Origin: an uncultured Kiritimatiellota bacterium
GTDB lineage: Bacteria; Verrucomicrobiota; Kiritimatiellia; RFP12; UBA1067
Direction of reading: 5' to 3'
DNA length: 64,000 nucleotides
Assembly: GCA_934635225.1 (NCBI GenBank)
Contig: CAKTYZ010000002.1
Location: forward strand, 124,001-188,000
Position numbers and translations under genes: made by a program. Of the stretch, positions 41,434 through 49,838 are shown one piece after another; positions within the stretch are counted from its first letter, which is position 1, and every line of letters starts with the position of its first letter. The notes beneath the pieces are model-generated. The model did no database searches, had not been told where the DNA came from, and worked only from the letters and a program-made list of their open reading frames with translations.

Positions 41434-42495
41434 TTATTTCAACGCGTTCTCGCGAACCCAGTCGTCCTCAAGTCTCTTCCGCCGCACAGGATCGGGATCC
41501 GCCACCAACCGCCACTGCTTCTGCCCGTTTCCGCCTTTGGCATGCCCTTTCGGACGAAGCCGAAGGCTCAGTTGGGTCAGGTCGTCGTTGAGAGGATTGT
41601 CACTGTTTTTTCGTTTTAATACAGAATGGGGCTTCTGATTCGAGAGGGCCGTCCAGCCCTTGGGGTCTTGCGAGCGGACGAGTTCAAGGAGGATCTCTTT
41701 TGATTTGTTCGTATTGATGCTGAGGTGCAACCCGTTTTTGAAGACGACATCGCCGTTGTCGTAGCAGGCTTCGAGAATCTGCTTGGCATAGTCCGAAATC
41801 TCGATTTCGATGCGCTTGTCGTCTGCCAGTTTCCATTTTTTAAGTTCCTGGTCGATTTCGAGGTACGCCCAAAGTTCCTCCGCCCCGGCGGCAAGGTTGT
41901 CCATGATCAGGTCGGCTTGTGGGCGCATAAACGAGTTTGGCCATTCATCGCGCCCGCCCGTTCCCAACTCCTTGTAGGCGAGGGTGAAATGGCGGAGGGC
42001 CGTTTCGCTCTGTGCGCGATTGGCGCAGGTTGCCGCCACACGGGCAAGTTGCGTCAACTTCTCAATCATGGATTGCCGCGCTCTTGTTTCGGGCGATTCT
42101 TCCCATGTCTCTTCAAGCCGGAAACGCCTATCGGCGGCGTTGCCGCCCTGCCCGACCCAAATCAGACGGTTGTAGTGGATCTCGACCGTTTGCACGAGCA
42201 TGATTCGCAGCATCGCGTCCTCGTCCGCAGTGAAAAACGCGTTCGGGCAGCGTCCGTAGCGCAGGTCGTGCAGACGGGCGTCAATCTTTTGGGCGATGCG
42301 GCCGATGCGCGTGGACTTGAGGTAATCGTCGTAAAGACCTTCCGCCGCGTCCCGATAGGCGGCGCGAGCGGCATCGTACTCCTGTCGGGACAGGAACAGG
42401 GAGAGCGGAACGCCATCCCGAAGCGGTTCGGAGGGGGCGTTCCCCCCGAGGCCTTGGGTGGGGTTGGTTGAAGGGTTGGAGTCTTTGTTCGCCAT
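41434..42495 (-). CDS. Hypothetical protein, 353 aa
   Basis: Not recognised. The protein begins MANKDSNPSTNPTQGLGGNA, is rich in Arg, Glu and Asp, has no signal peptide or membrane helix, and appears mostly helical (QSMIEKLTQLARVAATCANR, LAAGAEELWAYLEIDQELKK). The C-terminus is basic (RRKRLEDDWVRENALK). A perfect TATAAT (complement 42505-42510) lies 9 bases before the ATG, so it likely has its own nearly leaderless transcript. It sits between the HU-like pair and the ATPase-TOPRIM pair; a role tied to either is unproven. Confidence 0.6.
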   Translation of the reverse strand: MANKDSNPSTNPTQGLGGNAPSEPLRDGVPLSLFLSRQEYDAARAAYRDAAEGLYDDYLKSTRIGRIAQKIDARLHDLRYGRCPNAFFTADEDAMLRIMLVQTVEIHYNRLIWVGQGGNAADRRFRLEETWEESPETRARQSMIEKLTQLARVAATCANRAQSETALRHFTLAYKELGTGGRDEWPNSFMRPQADLIMDNLAAGAEELWAYLEIDQELKKWKLADDKRIEIEISDYAKQILEACYDNGDVVFKNGLHLSINTNKSKEILLELVRSQDPKGWTALSNQKPHSVLKRKNSDNPLNDDLTQLSLRLRPKGHAKGGNGQKQWRLVADPDPVRRKRLEDDWVRENALK

Positions 42496-42504
42496 AGGCA
42501 CAAC

Positions 42505-42510
42505 ATTATA
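42505..42510 (-). promoter_or_regulatory. -10 element of the 353-aa hypothetical gene
   Basis: A perfect TATAAT on the minus strand lies 9 bases before ATG 42495. TCAAGA stands 19 bases upstream as a weak -35. The remaining 190 bases to the RloB-like gene hold no recognised feature. Confidence 0.4.
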
Positions 42511-42702
42511 CCACTTATTGGGTTAGGTCGTCTTGACCTGACGGCAGAGCCAACCCAGGGCTGTCCGCAGAGGTCTCTGAGAGCCATGCCGACAGGGCAA
42601 TCGGCAAAAAGGACGCACCCCTGAGCGCGGCGGAATGGGACGGATAGAACGAAATCCTGTTATTTTCGACTGGACTAGGGTATGATAATTACAATTTGAA
42701 CA

Positions 42703-43314
42703 TTATGACGGTATTGTTGTCAGATCCATATGATTTTGCAAAAAAGTTGCGAAGTCAGATCGCGGCAATTCGGAATGGAGGTTGTTGGCAAACAAGTTCC
42801 TCAGTTTTTCACCTGTCAACACGAATGGCATATCGCCTTTTTGGTAGGTGCATGAAAACTGGAGTTCGCTTTCGTGTTCGCGAACAAACCGACTGAAAAC
42901 CGCAAGATAGTCATCCCCATGCAGGGGGTTTGCATAATGCCCCGACTCTTTCATGCGGCCACGCCACTTCTCAAGAACCGTGGAAGGGTAGTGCATGAGA
43001 AGAAAATCTTCAAAATTGAAATGTTGAAAACAGAACCTCGGCAATCGGTCTTTGTTTTGCTCGTAGAGGGTGAGATTGTTGTCGTCGTTGCGCTTGTAGA
43101 TGTCATAATCCAACATGACTATTGTTGCCCTCCCCCTACATTTTAGGGCGCGGCAACATCTTCTGATCGCTTTTACATTTCCACTTTCTGCGTTGTGCGC
43201 ATGCAAGGTGAACGACTGGTTGTTTTCGTTTAGAAAACGATTCAACTCCTGCGTGTACGCAACCTCTGACGCACCCTCACAAATGACAAGATAATACTCT
43301 CGCTTTCCCATCAT
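42703..43314 (-). CDS. RloB/AbiLii-like TOPRIM-domain protein
   Basis: The 203-residue protein begins MMGKREYYLVICEGASEVAY, a TOPRIM opening with catalytic Glu (ICEGxSE), and has ATIVMLDYDIYKRND, the DxD-type metal motif of TOPRIM nucleases. FCFQHFNFEDFLLMHY and FLQNHM match the RloB family. In known systems RloB/AbiLii partners an AAA_15 ATPase (RloA/AbiLi), which is exactly the gene 9 bases upstream. Such pairs abort phage infection, presumably by nucleic-acid cleavage. The start may be either of the first two Met codons. Confidence 0.75.
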   Translation of the reverse strand: MMGKREYYLVICEGASEVAYTQELNRFLNENNQSFTLHAHNAESGNVKAIRRCCRALKCRGRATIVMLDYDIYKRNDDNNLTLYEQNKDRLPRFCFQHFNFEDFLLMHYPSTVLEKWRGRMKESGHYANPLHGDDYLAVFSRFVREHESELQFSCTYQKGDMPFVLTGEKLRNLFANNLHSELPRSDFATFLQNHMDLTTIPS

Positions 43315-43323
43315 GCAGGCTGA

Positions 43324-44643
43324 TTAGATGTACGGGAAGGGGATGCCCGCATAGATGCCTTCCAAGTAGCGCTTGCGGAAGTTTAAGACATTGCGAGTCT
43401 TTTCGAAGTCGCAGATGCGTTTGCAGGTCGTTCCTTCCTTGAGGGTTTTGTTGATAATGGCGACCTCCGATATGCGCAGTTGATTGTCGTCCAGCAATGT
43501 CGGGTCGTGTAGCGTGAATATAAGCTGTGCGTTTAATTTGTTGTATCGTCTGGACTTGAACAGTTTGACGAGTGAAGACAAGATAAAAGGGTGAAGGGAT
43601 CGATCCAATTCGTCGATGACGATTGTCTTACCTTTTTCCAGTGCCCAAAGTGCGACTCCTAACAGGCCTGCGATAACTTTTGTTCCATCCGACTCTTCCA
43701 GCATGAAGTTGAATGGGATGAGATGTCCATCGGTATCAAGATGTCGAGACGTGTATTCATCGACAAGAATGGAATCGTTGCTATTTCTACAAATGCTCCC
43801 TTCGGGGAAAAATTTGTTTTCGCCTTCACGTTTTGGGAGTTTTTGTCGCAAAAGGTTAATGGTTTGAATGCCGAAATCGAACTTCTTCAAGAGCGTGACT
43901 ATCTTCTCGAGGGCTTTGGATCTGGCTTCGTCCGAATCCGTCCCTGCAAGCAATTCGACACCTTGTGAAAGATAGAAAGTGTTTCGGTTAAAGACATGCA
44001 AGCGCGAGTGGATTTCGTCCCAGACTGCGGATGCCAAAGGGAAAAGTCCTGCAAATGAACGGACAAGGCACCATAGAAATGGGCGAATCATCTGGCCTTC
44101 GGCATTGGAGCATTCTACTCGTATGGCTTCTTGTAAGCGGCTTTCGGGGTAGGCTTGCGTGGCAATTGCTTGAACATCGTCAGTGCGACGCTCATTTGAT
44201 GCGACATTAATGCAGAATAGTACGTGTTCTTTTGAGATTGATGATGTTGTAGCGATCTCCGACAATTTTTCGCAGAGCAGTTGAGTTTTATTGTACTCAA
44301 TGAGGTAATGGAGGTGTTTCTCTTGGATTGCGAAATCGAGTGTGAATCGGCAAGAATCGTATTTCCTGTTGAGTTTGTTGGGCACATAGAACCCGGATAT
44401 GCCATGCGTGAGAATTGCGCGGAAGCATTGGAAGGCATCGATCAGATTTGTTTTCCCTGACGCATTGGCCCCGTAAATGGCAAGGACGGGAACATAGCGA
44501 TCAAGTTTGTGAACACCTGATTGGAGGAATGCGAATGTTTCGGACATCGAGTCTCGAGGCGGTGCCTTGCCCTCATTGTAGGTAAAATCGAACTTTAAGT
44601 CCAATATCGACTTGAAGTTTCTTATTGAAAACGAGCGAATCAT
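43324..44643 (-). CDS. AAA_15/RloA (AbiLi)-like ATPase
   Basis: The 439-residue protein begins MIRSFSIRNFKSILDLKFDF, the SMC/RecF-type opening, with Walker A IYGANASGKTNLID near 57-68 and Walker B TIVIDELDRSLHPFILSSLV (E and D-loop H). An HDPTLLDDNQLR segment supplies the switch His. The family senses infection and licenses its TOPRIM partner. The two genes form an operon under a clear promoter. They lie on the opposite strand to the polysaccharide locus, consistent with an acquired defence islet. Confidence 0.8.
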   Translation of the reverse strand: MIRSFSIRNFKSILDLKFDFTYNEGKAPPRDSMSETFAFLQSGVHKLDRYVPVLAIYGANASGKTNLIDAFQCFRAILTHGISGFYVPNKLNRKYDSCRFTLDFAIQEKHLHYLIEYNKTQLLCEKLSEIATTSSISKEHVLFCINVASNERRTDDVQAIATQAYPESRLQEAIRVECSNAEGQMIRPFLWCLVRSFAGLFPLASAVWDEIHSRLHVFNRNTFYLSQGVELLAGTDSDEARSKALEKIVTLLKKFDFGIQTINLLRQKLPKREGENKFFPEGSICRNSNDSILVDEYTSRHLDTDGHLIPFNFMLEESDGTKVIAGLLGVALWALEKGKTIVIDELDRSLHPFILSSLVKLFKSRRYNKLNAQLIFTLHDPTLLDDNQLRISEVAIINKTLKEGTTCKRICDFEKTRNVLNFRKRYLEGIYAGIPFPYI

Positions 44644-44680
44644 GACTAGTTGTCAACCTTATCTAGGTATTCGTCCGTGT

Positions 44681-44710
44681 ATTATATCATAATCATGCCG
44701 AGATAAGCAA
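44681..44710 (-). promoter_or_regulatory. Promoter of the RloAB-like operon
   Basis: On the minus strand TTGCTT (complement 44705-44710) and a perfect TATAAT (complement 44681-44686) are 18 bases apart. Transcription would start near 44674, giving about 30 bases of leader with AAGG-like sequence before ATG 44643. Confidence 0.6.
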
Positions 44711-44754
44711 TGTTCTTGATCATCTTTGCGGCTCGGCATTGGCCCATCTTCAAG

Positions 44755-44785
44755 TTGCCGATAGAGACTCAGAATATGGTATAAT
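44755..44785 (+). promoter_or_regulatory. Candidate promoter restarting the polysaccharide locus
   Basis: TTGCCG (44755-44760) and TATAAT (44780-44785) are 19 bases apart. It faces right, towards the DltA-like gene, and would begin transcription near 44792. It is divergent from the RloAB-like promoter 45 bases away. Confidence 0.45.
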
Positions 44786-44830
44786 ATCAAAGTTTTTCGG
44801 TAAGGTAAGATTATAGGCTCTATAGATGAA

Positions 44831-44989
44831 ATGAGTGCTTTGGACCACATGGGATTGACGTTTCTGCGAACATTGATGTGGCGCATGAAGGAACTGGGGC
44901 AGATCCAGGTCCGCTTTGTCGCGTCGATGGACTTCGTACCCAGCATAGAGCCACAAGAGGAAAAAACGGGGCGAGGAAAAGGAGCTTGA
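44831..44989 (+). CDS. Possible small ORF, 52 aa
   Basis: This frame begins MSALDHMGLTFLRTLMWRMK and ends in a charged tail (EEKTGRGKGA). It lies about 40 bases after a candidate promoter and 30 bases before the adenylation-enzyme gene. There is no good ribosome-binding site and no recognised family, so it could be noise, a leader peptide or a remnant of a larger gene. The rest of the 44644-45019 gap holds the two divergent promoters. Confidence 0.25.
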   Translation: MSALDHMGLTFLRTLMWRMKELGQIQVRFVASMDFVPSIEPQEEKTGRGKGA

Positions 44990-45019
44990 TGATGTTGGCG
45001 GGCGAACGGAGATTTGAGC

Positions 45020-46567
45020 GTGGCGAAGACGAATATCTTTGACTATCTTGAGGCGACGGCGAGACGGTTGCCGCAGAAGACGGCACTGTCGGACGGCAAG
45101 TCGGAAGTGACGTTCGGTGCTTGGCTGGATTCGGCCAAACGGGTCGGAACCTGCCTCGCGAAAAACTTCCCCAAGACCCTTCGCCGCCCGGTTATGGTCT
45201 TCGTAGACCGCCGCGTCGAGACGCTTGTCGGTTTCATGGGCGTTGTCGCAAGCGGAAACTTCTATGTGCCGATTGACAGCAAAATGCCGGCGGAACGCCT
45301 TCGGCATATTGTAGCGGTGCTTGATCCGCTGGCTGCGCTGACGCTTTCCGAGGCTGATGGAGCGCTTCTTGACCAGGCGGGGTGCGACTGCCCGCAGTTC
45401 GATCTCGGCGCGACATTGCACGGCGAGATCGACGAATCGGAACTGGCGTGGGCGCGTGGTCAGCTCATCGACTTGGATCCCGTGTATTGCATTTTCACAA
45501 GCGGCTCGACGGGTGTGCCAAAAGGCGTTGTTGTTCCGCATCGTGGGATGATTGATTTAGGAGCTGGCTGGATTATAGGAAGATTCTCTTTCTCGGCGGA
45601 TGATGTTTTGGCTAATCAGGCCCCGTTCTATTTTGATGGATCAGTCAAGGATATTTGCATTTGCATGATGACAGGCGCGTCGTTGCATATTCTTCCGCAG
45701 AAGTTTTTTTCGTTCCCAAAATTGCTCGCGAGGTTCCTCAATGAAAAGAAGGTGACTTCGATTTGGTGGGCGACATCGGCCATCGCTTTAGTCGCCAATA
45801 GTGGTATTTTGCAGCGAGATCCGCCACGGTATCTGCGTTATGTCACGTTTGGTGGCGAAGCCCTTGCCGTGAAACATTTGAATTTGTGGCGCGAGGCTGT
45901 CCCTGGCGCCGTGTATGTCAATCTTTATGGGCCAACGGAATTCTCGGTTGACAGTATGTACTATGTTGTTGATCGTGTGTTTTGCGAAGCAGAGACAATC
46001 CCGCTCGGCAAGGTTTGTGAGAACAAAGCCATTCTCGTTCTTAACGAGAACGATGAAATTGTGGGGATTGATGAGCCGGGTGAGCTTTGCATGCGCGGAA
46101 CGGGCCGTGCGTTGGGCTATTACAACAACCCAGAGAAAACGGCCGAGGTGTTTGTGCAGAATCCGCTCCATAACCTCTATGAAGACATCATCTACCGTAC
46201 AGGCGACATTGTGAAGTACAATGCGCGCGGCGAATTGATCTTCGTGTCTCGCAAGGATTTCCAGGTCAAGCACATGGGTTATCGCATTGAACTCGGAGAG
46301 ATTGAGTCCGCCGCCATCGCGACGCCCGGCATCACGAATGCGGCCTGCGTCTTTGACAAGGAAGCGGACAGGATTGTGCTTTTCTACACGACGGAGGATG
46401 GCGCGGCGCGGGATGTTTACGGCCTCATGCTGAAGAAACTGCCGAAATACATGATTCCAGACCGCTCCTATCTCCTTGCGCAATTGCCGAGCAATGCGAA
46501 CGGCAAGGTTGATCGGCTGAAGCTCAAGGAAATCTACGCTGAAAGGAAAAACACGGAAAATGCCTAA
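45020..46567 (+). CDS. DltA-like amino-acid/acyl adenylation enzyme
   Basis: The 515-residue AMP-forming ligase has motif A3 FTSGSTGVPKGVVV, A5 NLYGPTEFSVDS, A7 IIYRTGD, A8 DFQVKHMGYRIELGEIE and the catalytic Lys in SNANGKVDR. The NANGKVDR ending and length resemble DltA, the D-alanine-carrier protein ligase. The next gene is a carrier protein, so it probably loads an amino acid or acyl group for attachment to a sugar. The GTG at 45020 is chosen because GGAG lies 8 bases before it; TTG 45014 is too close. It overlaps the carrier gene by 8 bases. Confidence 0.86.
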   Translation: MAKTNIFDYLEATARRLPQKTALSDGKSEVTFGAWLDSAKRVGTCLAKNFPKTLRRPVMVFVDRRVETLVGFMGVVASGNFYVPIDSKMPAERLRHIVAVLDPLAALTLSEADGALLDQAGCDCPQFDLGATLHGEIDESELAWARGQLIDLDPVYCIFTSGSTGVPKGVVVPHRGMIDLGAGWIIGRFSFSADDVLANQAPFYFDGSVKDICICMMTGASLHILPQKFFSFPKLLARFLNEKKVTSIWWATSAIALVANSGILQRDPPRYLRYVTFGGEALAVKHLNLWREAVPGAVYVNLYGPTEFSVDSMYYVVDRVFCEAETIPLGKVCENKAILVLNENDEIVGIDEPGELCMRGTGRALGYYNNPEKTAEVFVQNPLHNLYEDIIYRTGDIVKYNARGELIFVSRKDFQVKHMGYRIELGEIESAAIATPGITNAACVFDKEADRIVLFYTTEDGAARDVYGLMLKKLPKYMIPDRSYLLAQLPSNANGKVDRLKLKEIYAERKNTENA

Positions 46568-46793
46568 GATTATGGAAATGCTGCAGTCGGTTCGTCCGGA
46601 TCTTGACTTTGCCAAGGAGAAAGCCTTGATCGACGACGGGCTCTTGGATTCTGTCGATGTGATGGGCATCGTTTTGAAGCTTAAGGAAATGTTTGGCATC
46701 GAGATTTCGCTGGGGGACTTGGATCCGGATGATTTCAATTCAGCCGAGACTATCCAGCGTCTCATAGAACGGAAAACGCATGGCCAAGATTGA
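46560..46793 (+). CDS. Acyl/aminoacyl carrier protein
   Basis: The 77-residue protein has DDGLLDSVDVMGIVLKLKEM, where the Ser of DSVD is the phosphopantetheine attachment site, and the four-helix size of a carrier protein. It is translationally overlapped by its adenylation enzyme and by the following acyltransferase, suggesting a three-step load, carry and transfer module comparable to DltA-DltC. Confidence 0.88.
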   Translation: MPKIMEMLQSVRPDLDFAKEKALIDDGLLDSVDVMGIVLKLKEMFGIEISLGDLDPDDFNSAETIQRLIERKTHGQD

Positions 46794-47865
46794 GACGACT
46801 GTCCTTGCGGTTCGTGACCTCGCGTCAAACGAACGGTTTGCCGCCTGTGAAGATCCGCATCATCTTCTGGATTTTGCGCCGTGTAAGCTCAAGGCCTATG
46901 CCTCCAACCCGTTTCTCCCCGCCCCAGATGCGCCCTGCCGTCTGATTGGCGTCAAGGACGGTACGGTTGTCGGATGCCGCAACTCCTTCCCTGGAAAGTT
47001 TGTCGCCGACGGGAAGTCGCATGACAATCGGATCTCAGGATCGGTCTATGTCGATCCGCGCTGTCGGGCAAGCCTGTACGCGCTTACGCTGTTGCATCAG
47101 GCGTTGAAGTTCCCGGGTGGCGAGTTGAACATCAACTGCTGGATGTCGCGGCAAAACCAGAAGTTCTATCGGCTTTTCGGGTCTGGCATGATTCGGTTTG
47201 TGGCTTTTGATGCGGGAGGCCGCTGGAGCCGTTATTTGCAGAAGGTCACCTTCCCGAGATGGAAGGCGATTGTGGCGGTCTGCGTGAATCAGGTTGCGGC
47301 ATTTGCGTGCGCATTCCTTGACGGACGGCGGTGGCGGGGTCTGCCGGCCTGGTCGGTTCGAATGACGGAACGGCCTGACGATTGGATGCTGGCGGAGGCT
47401 TGCGAACTTGTCTGCCGTGATTCGCATCGGTATCGTCAGGAAATTACGCCGGACTGGATTCGATGGACGCTCGAAAACGACTTCAAGGAATCTCGCCGGA
47501 AGTTGTTCGTTCGCGTTTGCGCGGGTGATTCGCTTGTTGGGTTTGCCCTTGTTCGCGTTGACATTCGGGCAAAGTTCAACAAGATCTACGAATGGCAGGT
47601 GGCGTCGCAGTACGCGGCACAGGAAGCGGATTTCCTTTCCGTTGTCGCACGGCAGATTCAGAAATACGGTTGTCGTGTACAAGTTGCCGTTGGTGCGGAC
47701 AATGGGGATGTGGTTGCGCGCCTGCGAGAGCGATTCCCCGCGACTTCGGAGAATTATGCCGCCATTACAATTGCCGAAGGATCTCGCTACAACGGTTTTC
47801 CGGGAATTAAGGATTCAAGGAACTGGCGCGCCCGGCCAGGCATGGGCGATGCCTCGCTTTGGTGA
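46780..47865 (+). CDS. Putative GNAT/FemAB-like acyltransferase
   Basis: The 361-residue protein has two related halves of GNAT-like layout: SGSVYVDPRCRASLYALTLL (acyl-CoA/pantetheine-binding region of an N-acetyltransferase fold) with NCWMSRQNQKFYRLFGSGMI, and a second with LFVRVCAGDSLVGFALVRVD and QVAVGADNGDVVARLRERF. It probably moves the acyl group from the carrier protein to a sugar amine. This role is inferred from overlap with the carrier gene by 14 bases; no substrate can be named. Confidence 0.65.
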   Translation: MAKIETTVLAVRDLASNERFAACEDPHHLLDFAPCKLKAYASNPFLPAPDAPCRLIGVKDGTVVGCRNSFPGKFVADGKSHDNRISGSVYVDPRCRASLYALTLLHQALKFPGGELNINCWMSRQNQKFYRLFGSGMIRFVAFDAGGRWSRYLQKVTFPRWKAIVAVCVNQVAAFACAFLDGRRWRGLPAWSVRMTERPDDWMLAEACELVCRDSHRYRQEITPDWIRWTLENDFKESRRKLFVRVCAGDSLVGFALVRVDIRAKFNKIYEWQVASQYAAQEADFLSVVARQIQKYGCRVQVAVGADNGDVVARLRERFPATSENYAAITIAEGSRYNGFPGIKDSRNWRARPGMGDASLW

Positions 47866-47871
47866 ATAGAC

Positions 47872-48630
47872 ATGAAGCGGACGCGTTTAATTGTCAATGC
47901 CGATGATTATGGCAAGGATGAGGCGATGACCCTGGCCATCCTCGAGGCGTTCAGCAAAAACTACATTACGCAGACGACATTGATGGTGAACATGCCGTTT
48001 GCCGAAGAGGCTGTTGCGCTTGCTCGCCAAAAAGGCTTTGCGGATCGTGTGGGACTCCATCTGAACCTCACGGAGGGACGGCCCCTGACATCTGACATGG
48101 CGGCATGTCCGACATTCTGCGGGGATTCGGGACTCTTCAAGGGCGTGTTCCCAATGACGCTTGATGCTTTTGCCGAGCGGATTCTGAAAGCCGAGATTCG
48201 CGCCCAGTTGGAGAAGTTCAAGTCGTTCGGTCTGCCTCTTCTGCATTGTGACGGGCATCATCATGCGCAGGTCAGGCGGGTAATCGCGCGTGTCCTGATG
48301 CCGCTCCTGAGAGAATACGGCTTCCAGACGGTTCGTCGCCCGCGCAATGCCTATCCGAATCCTTTGGCTCCGCATTTTCGCTCGCGTCTTGAGCAGCTGC
48401 TGTTTATCCTGCGGATGCGGAGCAATTCGCTTGCTGCCAGCTCAGATGTCTTTGATGGATGGACTCCCGCGAGTGCGCGGATTGTCAAGAGGGGCGGGCG
48501 GACAGTCGAGATTATGGTCCATCCGGGTTTTGACCCTTCGGGCGTCCTTGTGGACATTGTTGACTTCAAGAACGGAAGGGGACGCCCGCTTGTCGGCATC
48601 CTTTCTTTGCGAGATGAGGGTCCCCTGTGA
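47872..48630 (+). CDS. ChbG/YdjC-family carbohydrate deacetylase
   Basis: The 252-residue protein begins MKRTRLIVNADDYGKDEAMT, with the metal-binding NADDYG motif, and has VGLHLNLTEGRPL and LLHCDGHHHAQVRRVIARVL, the other His ligands of the family. ChbG removes acetyl groups from N-acetylated oligosaccharides; here it may tailor an amino sugar, perhaps exposing the amine used by the adjacent acyl-transfer module. Length is normal. It overlaps the next gene. Confidence 0.87.
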   Translation: MKRTRLIVNADDYGKDEAMTLAILEAFSKNYITQTTLMVNMPFAEEAVALARQKGFADRVGLHLNLTEGRPLTSDMAACPTFCGDSGLFKGVFPMTLDAFAERILKAEIRAQLEKFKSFGLPLLHCDGHHHAQVRRVIARVLMPLLREYGFQTVRRPRNAYPNPLAPHFRSRLEQLLFILRMRSNSLAASSDVFDGWTPASARIVKRGGRTVEIMVHPGFDPSGVLVDIVDFKNGRGRPLVGILSLRDEGPL

Positions 48631-49838
48631 TGACTATTGGCGTTTTTACGATCATGCTTCATAGCGGCGGGACGGAACGCGTCATTGCGAACCTGTCGCG
48701 CATTTGGTCGGCGTTGGGGCATCGGGTGATCTTCTTCACGCAGCGACAGCCGCATGCCTACGAGTTCGAGCATGCGTGTGTCGCGCGCGTGTGCGCGGAG
48801 CATGGCGTATGGTCGGATTATGACGCCCGCGTCTTGCAGGAAGAACATAAACTTGACCTTGTGGTCTTTAACGGGGGATGGAACAATGACGGAGTGGAGC
48901 CATTGGTCCGTCGATTCCATGACTTGCATGTCAAGACGATGACTCTCCTTCATCATGCGTTTGACAATTGGCTGTTTTCTGGTGCGAATGCTGGAGACTA
49001 CACAAAAGAAACGCTGCTCCCGCATTTGGATTACCTGGTTTGCGTCGACAAGATGCAGTCGCTGTGGTGGAGTCATCGTCATCCGTGCGTCTTCTGCGTG
49101 CCCAATCCCGTGTCGCTCTCGGCTGCGCGTGCCGCAGCGCGACCGTATGATCCGCATGCGATGGTTTGGGTCGGCCGTGTGGACGACTGGGGGAAGCGCG
49201 CCGAACTGGCGTTGGAGGTCCTCGCGCGAGTGCGGAAGGAGATCCCTGACGCGACATTGACAATCGTCGGACGTCTTCCCAGGAGGGCGAAACTGAAGGC
49301 GCCTGGGTTGCGGTGCACCGGCTATGTGGCTGAACCGTCGAAAATCGTCATGACGGCCAGCGTCAATCTGTTTACCTCGCTTTGGGAAGTGACGGTCCCT
49401 CAGGTTGTCCTGGAGGCCGGTTCCGTGGGGGTGCCGACAGTCGCGTTTGACTTGCCTGTCTTGCGTGACGAGCCGGGGGTCTATTTGGGACGAACGGTTG
49501 AGGACGTGGTGCAACAGATTGTCGGGCTGATGTCGAGAAAGGCGTGCGACGGAACGGTACGATCCGGCATGGAGGAACGGCATCGTGCCATTCTCTCGCG
49601 GAACGATCTCGTTCGGGGGATATGGCAGGAGATATTCTCGGCTCTTGAGGCAGGCCAGGTTGACGCAATTCGAGATCGGCAGGTCGCCGCGTATTCCCAG
49701 TTGCCGGTCTATTGCAGGCTCATCGAAGAGGTTCAGCGCGCAGAAGGGCATTTTGTCCGAACGCAGTATGCCGCCTTGCAGAAGTTGAATGGCTGGAAGG
49801 CCCGCATCAAGCGAATAAAGGGGTTGCTTGGATTATGA
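48630..49838 (+). CDS. Glycosyltransferase family 4
   Basis: The 402-residue protein starts MTIGVFTIMLHSGGTERVIA (N-terminal GT-B domain with the GG-x-E-R loop) and contains AMVWVGRVDDWGKRAELALE, ATLTIVGRLP and SLWEVTVPQVVLEAGSVGVP, the E-x7-E-like donor-binding region of GT4. It would add a sugar from a nucleotide donor on the cytoplasmic face. TGATG overlap with the deacetylase sets the ATG at 48630; GTG 48627 is an alternative. Confidence 0.87.
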   Translation: MTIGVFTIMLHSGGTERVIANLSRIWSALGHRVIFFTQRQPHAYEFEHACVARVCAEHGVWSDYDARVLQEEHKLDLVVFNGGWNNDGVEPLVRRFHDLHVKTMTLLHHAFDNWLFSGANAGDYTKETLLPHLDYLVCVDKMQSLWWSHRHPCVFCVPNPVSLSAARAAARPYDPHAMVWVGRVDDWGKRAELALEVLARVRKEIPDATLTIVGRLPRRAKLKAPGLRCTGYVAEPSKIVMTASVNLFTSLWEVTVPQVVLEAGSVGVPTVAFDLPVLRDEPGVYLGRTVEDVVQQIVGLMSRKACDGTVRSGMEERHRAILSRNDLVRGIWQEIFSALEAGQVDAIRDRQVAAYSQLPVYCRLIEEVQRAEGHFVRTQYAALQKLNGWKARIKRIKGLLGL

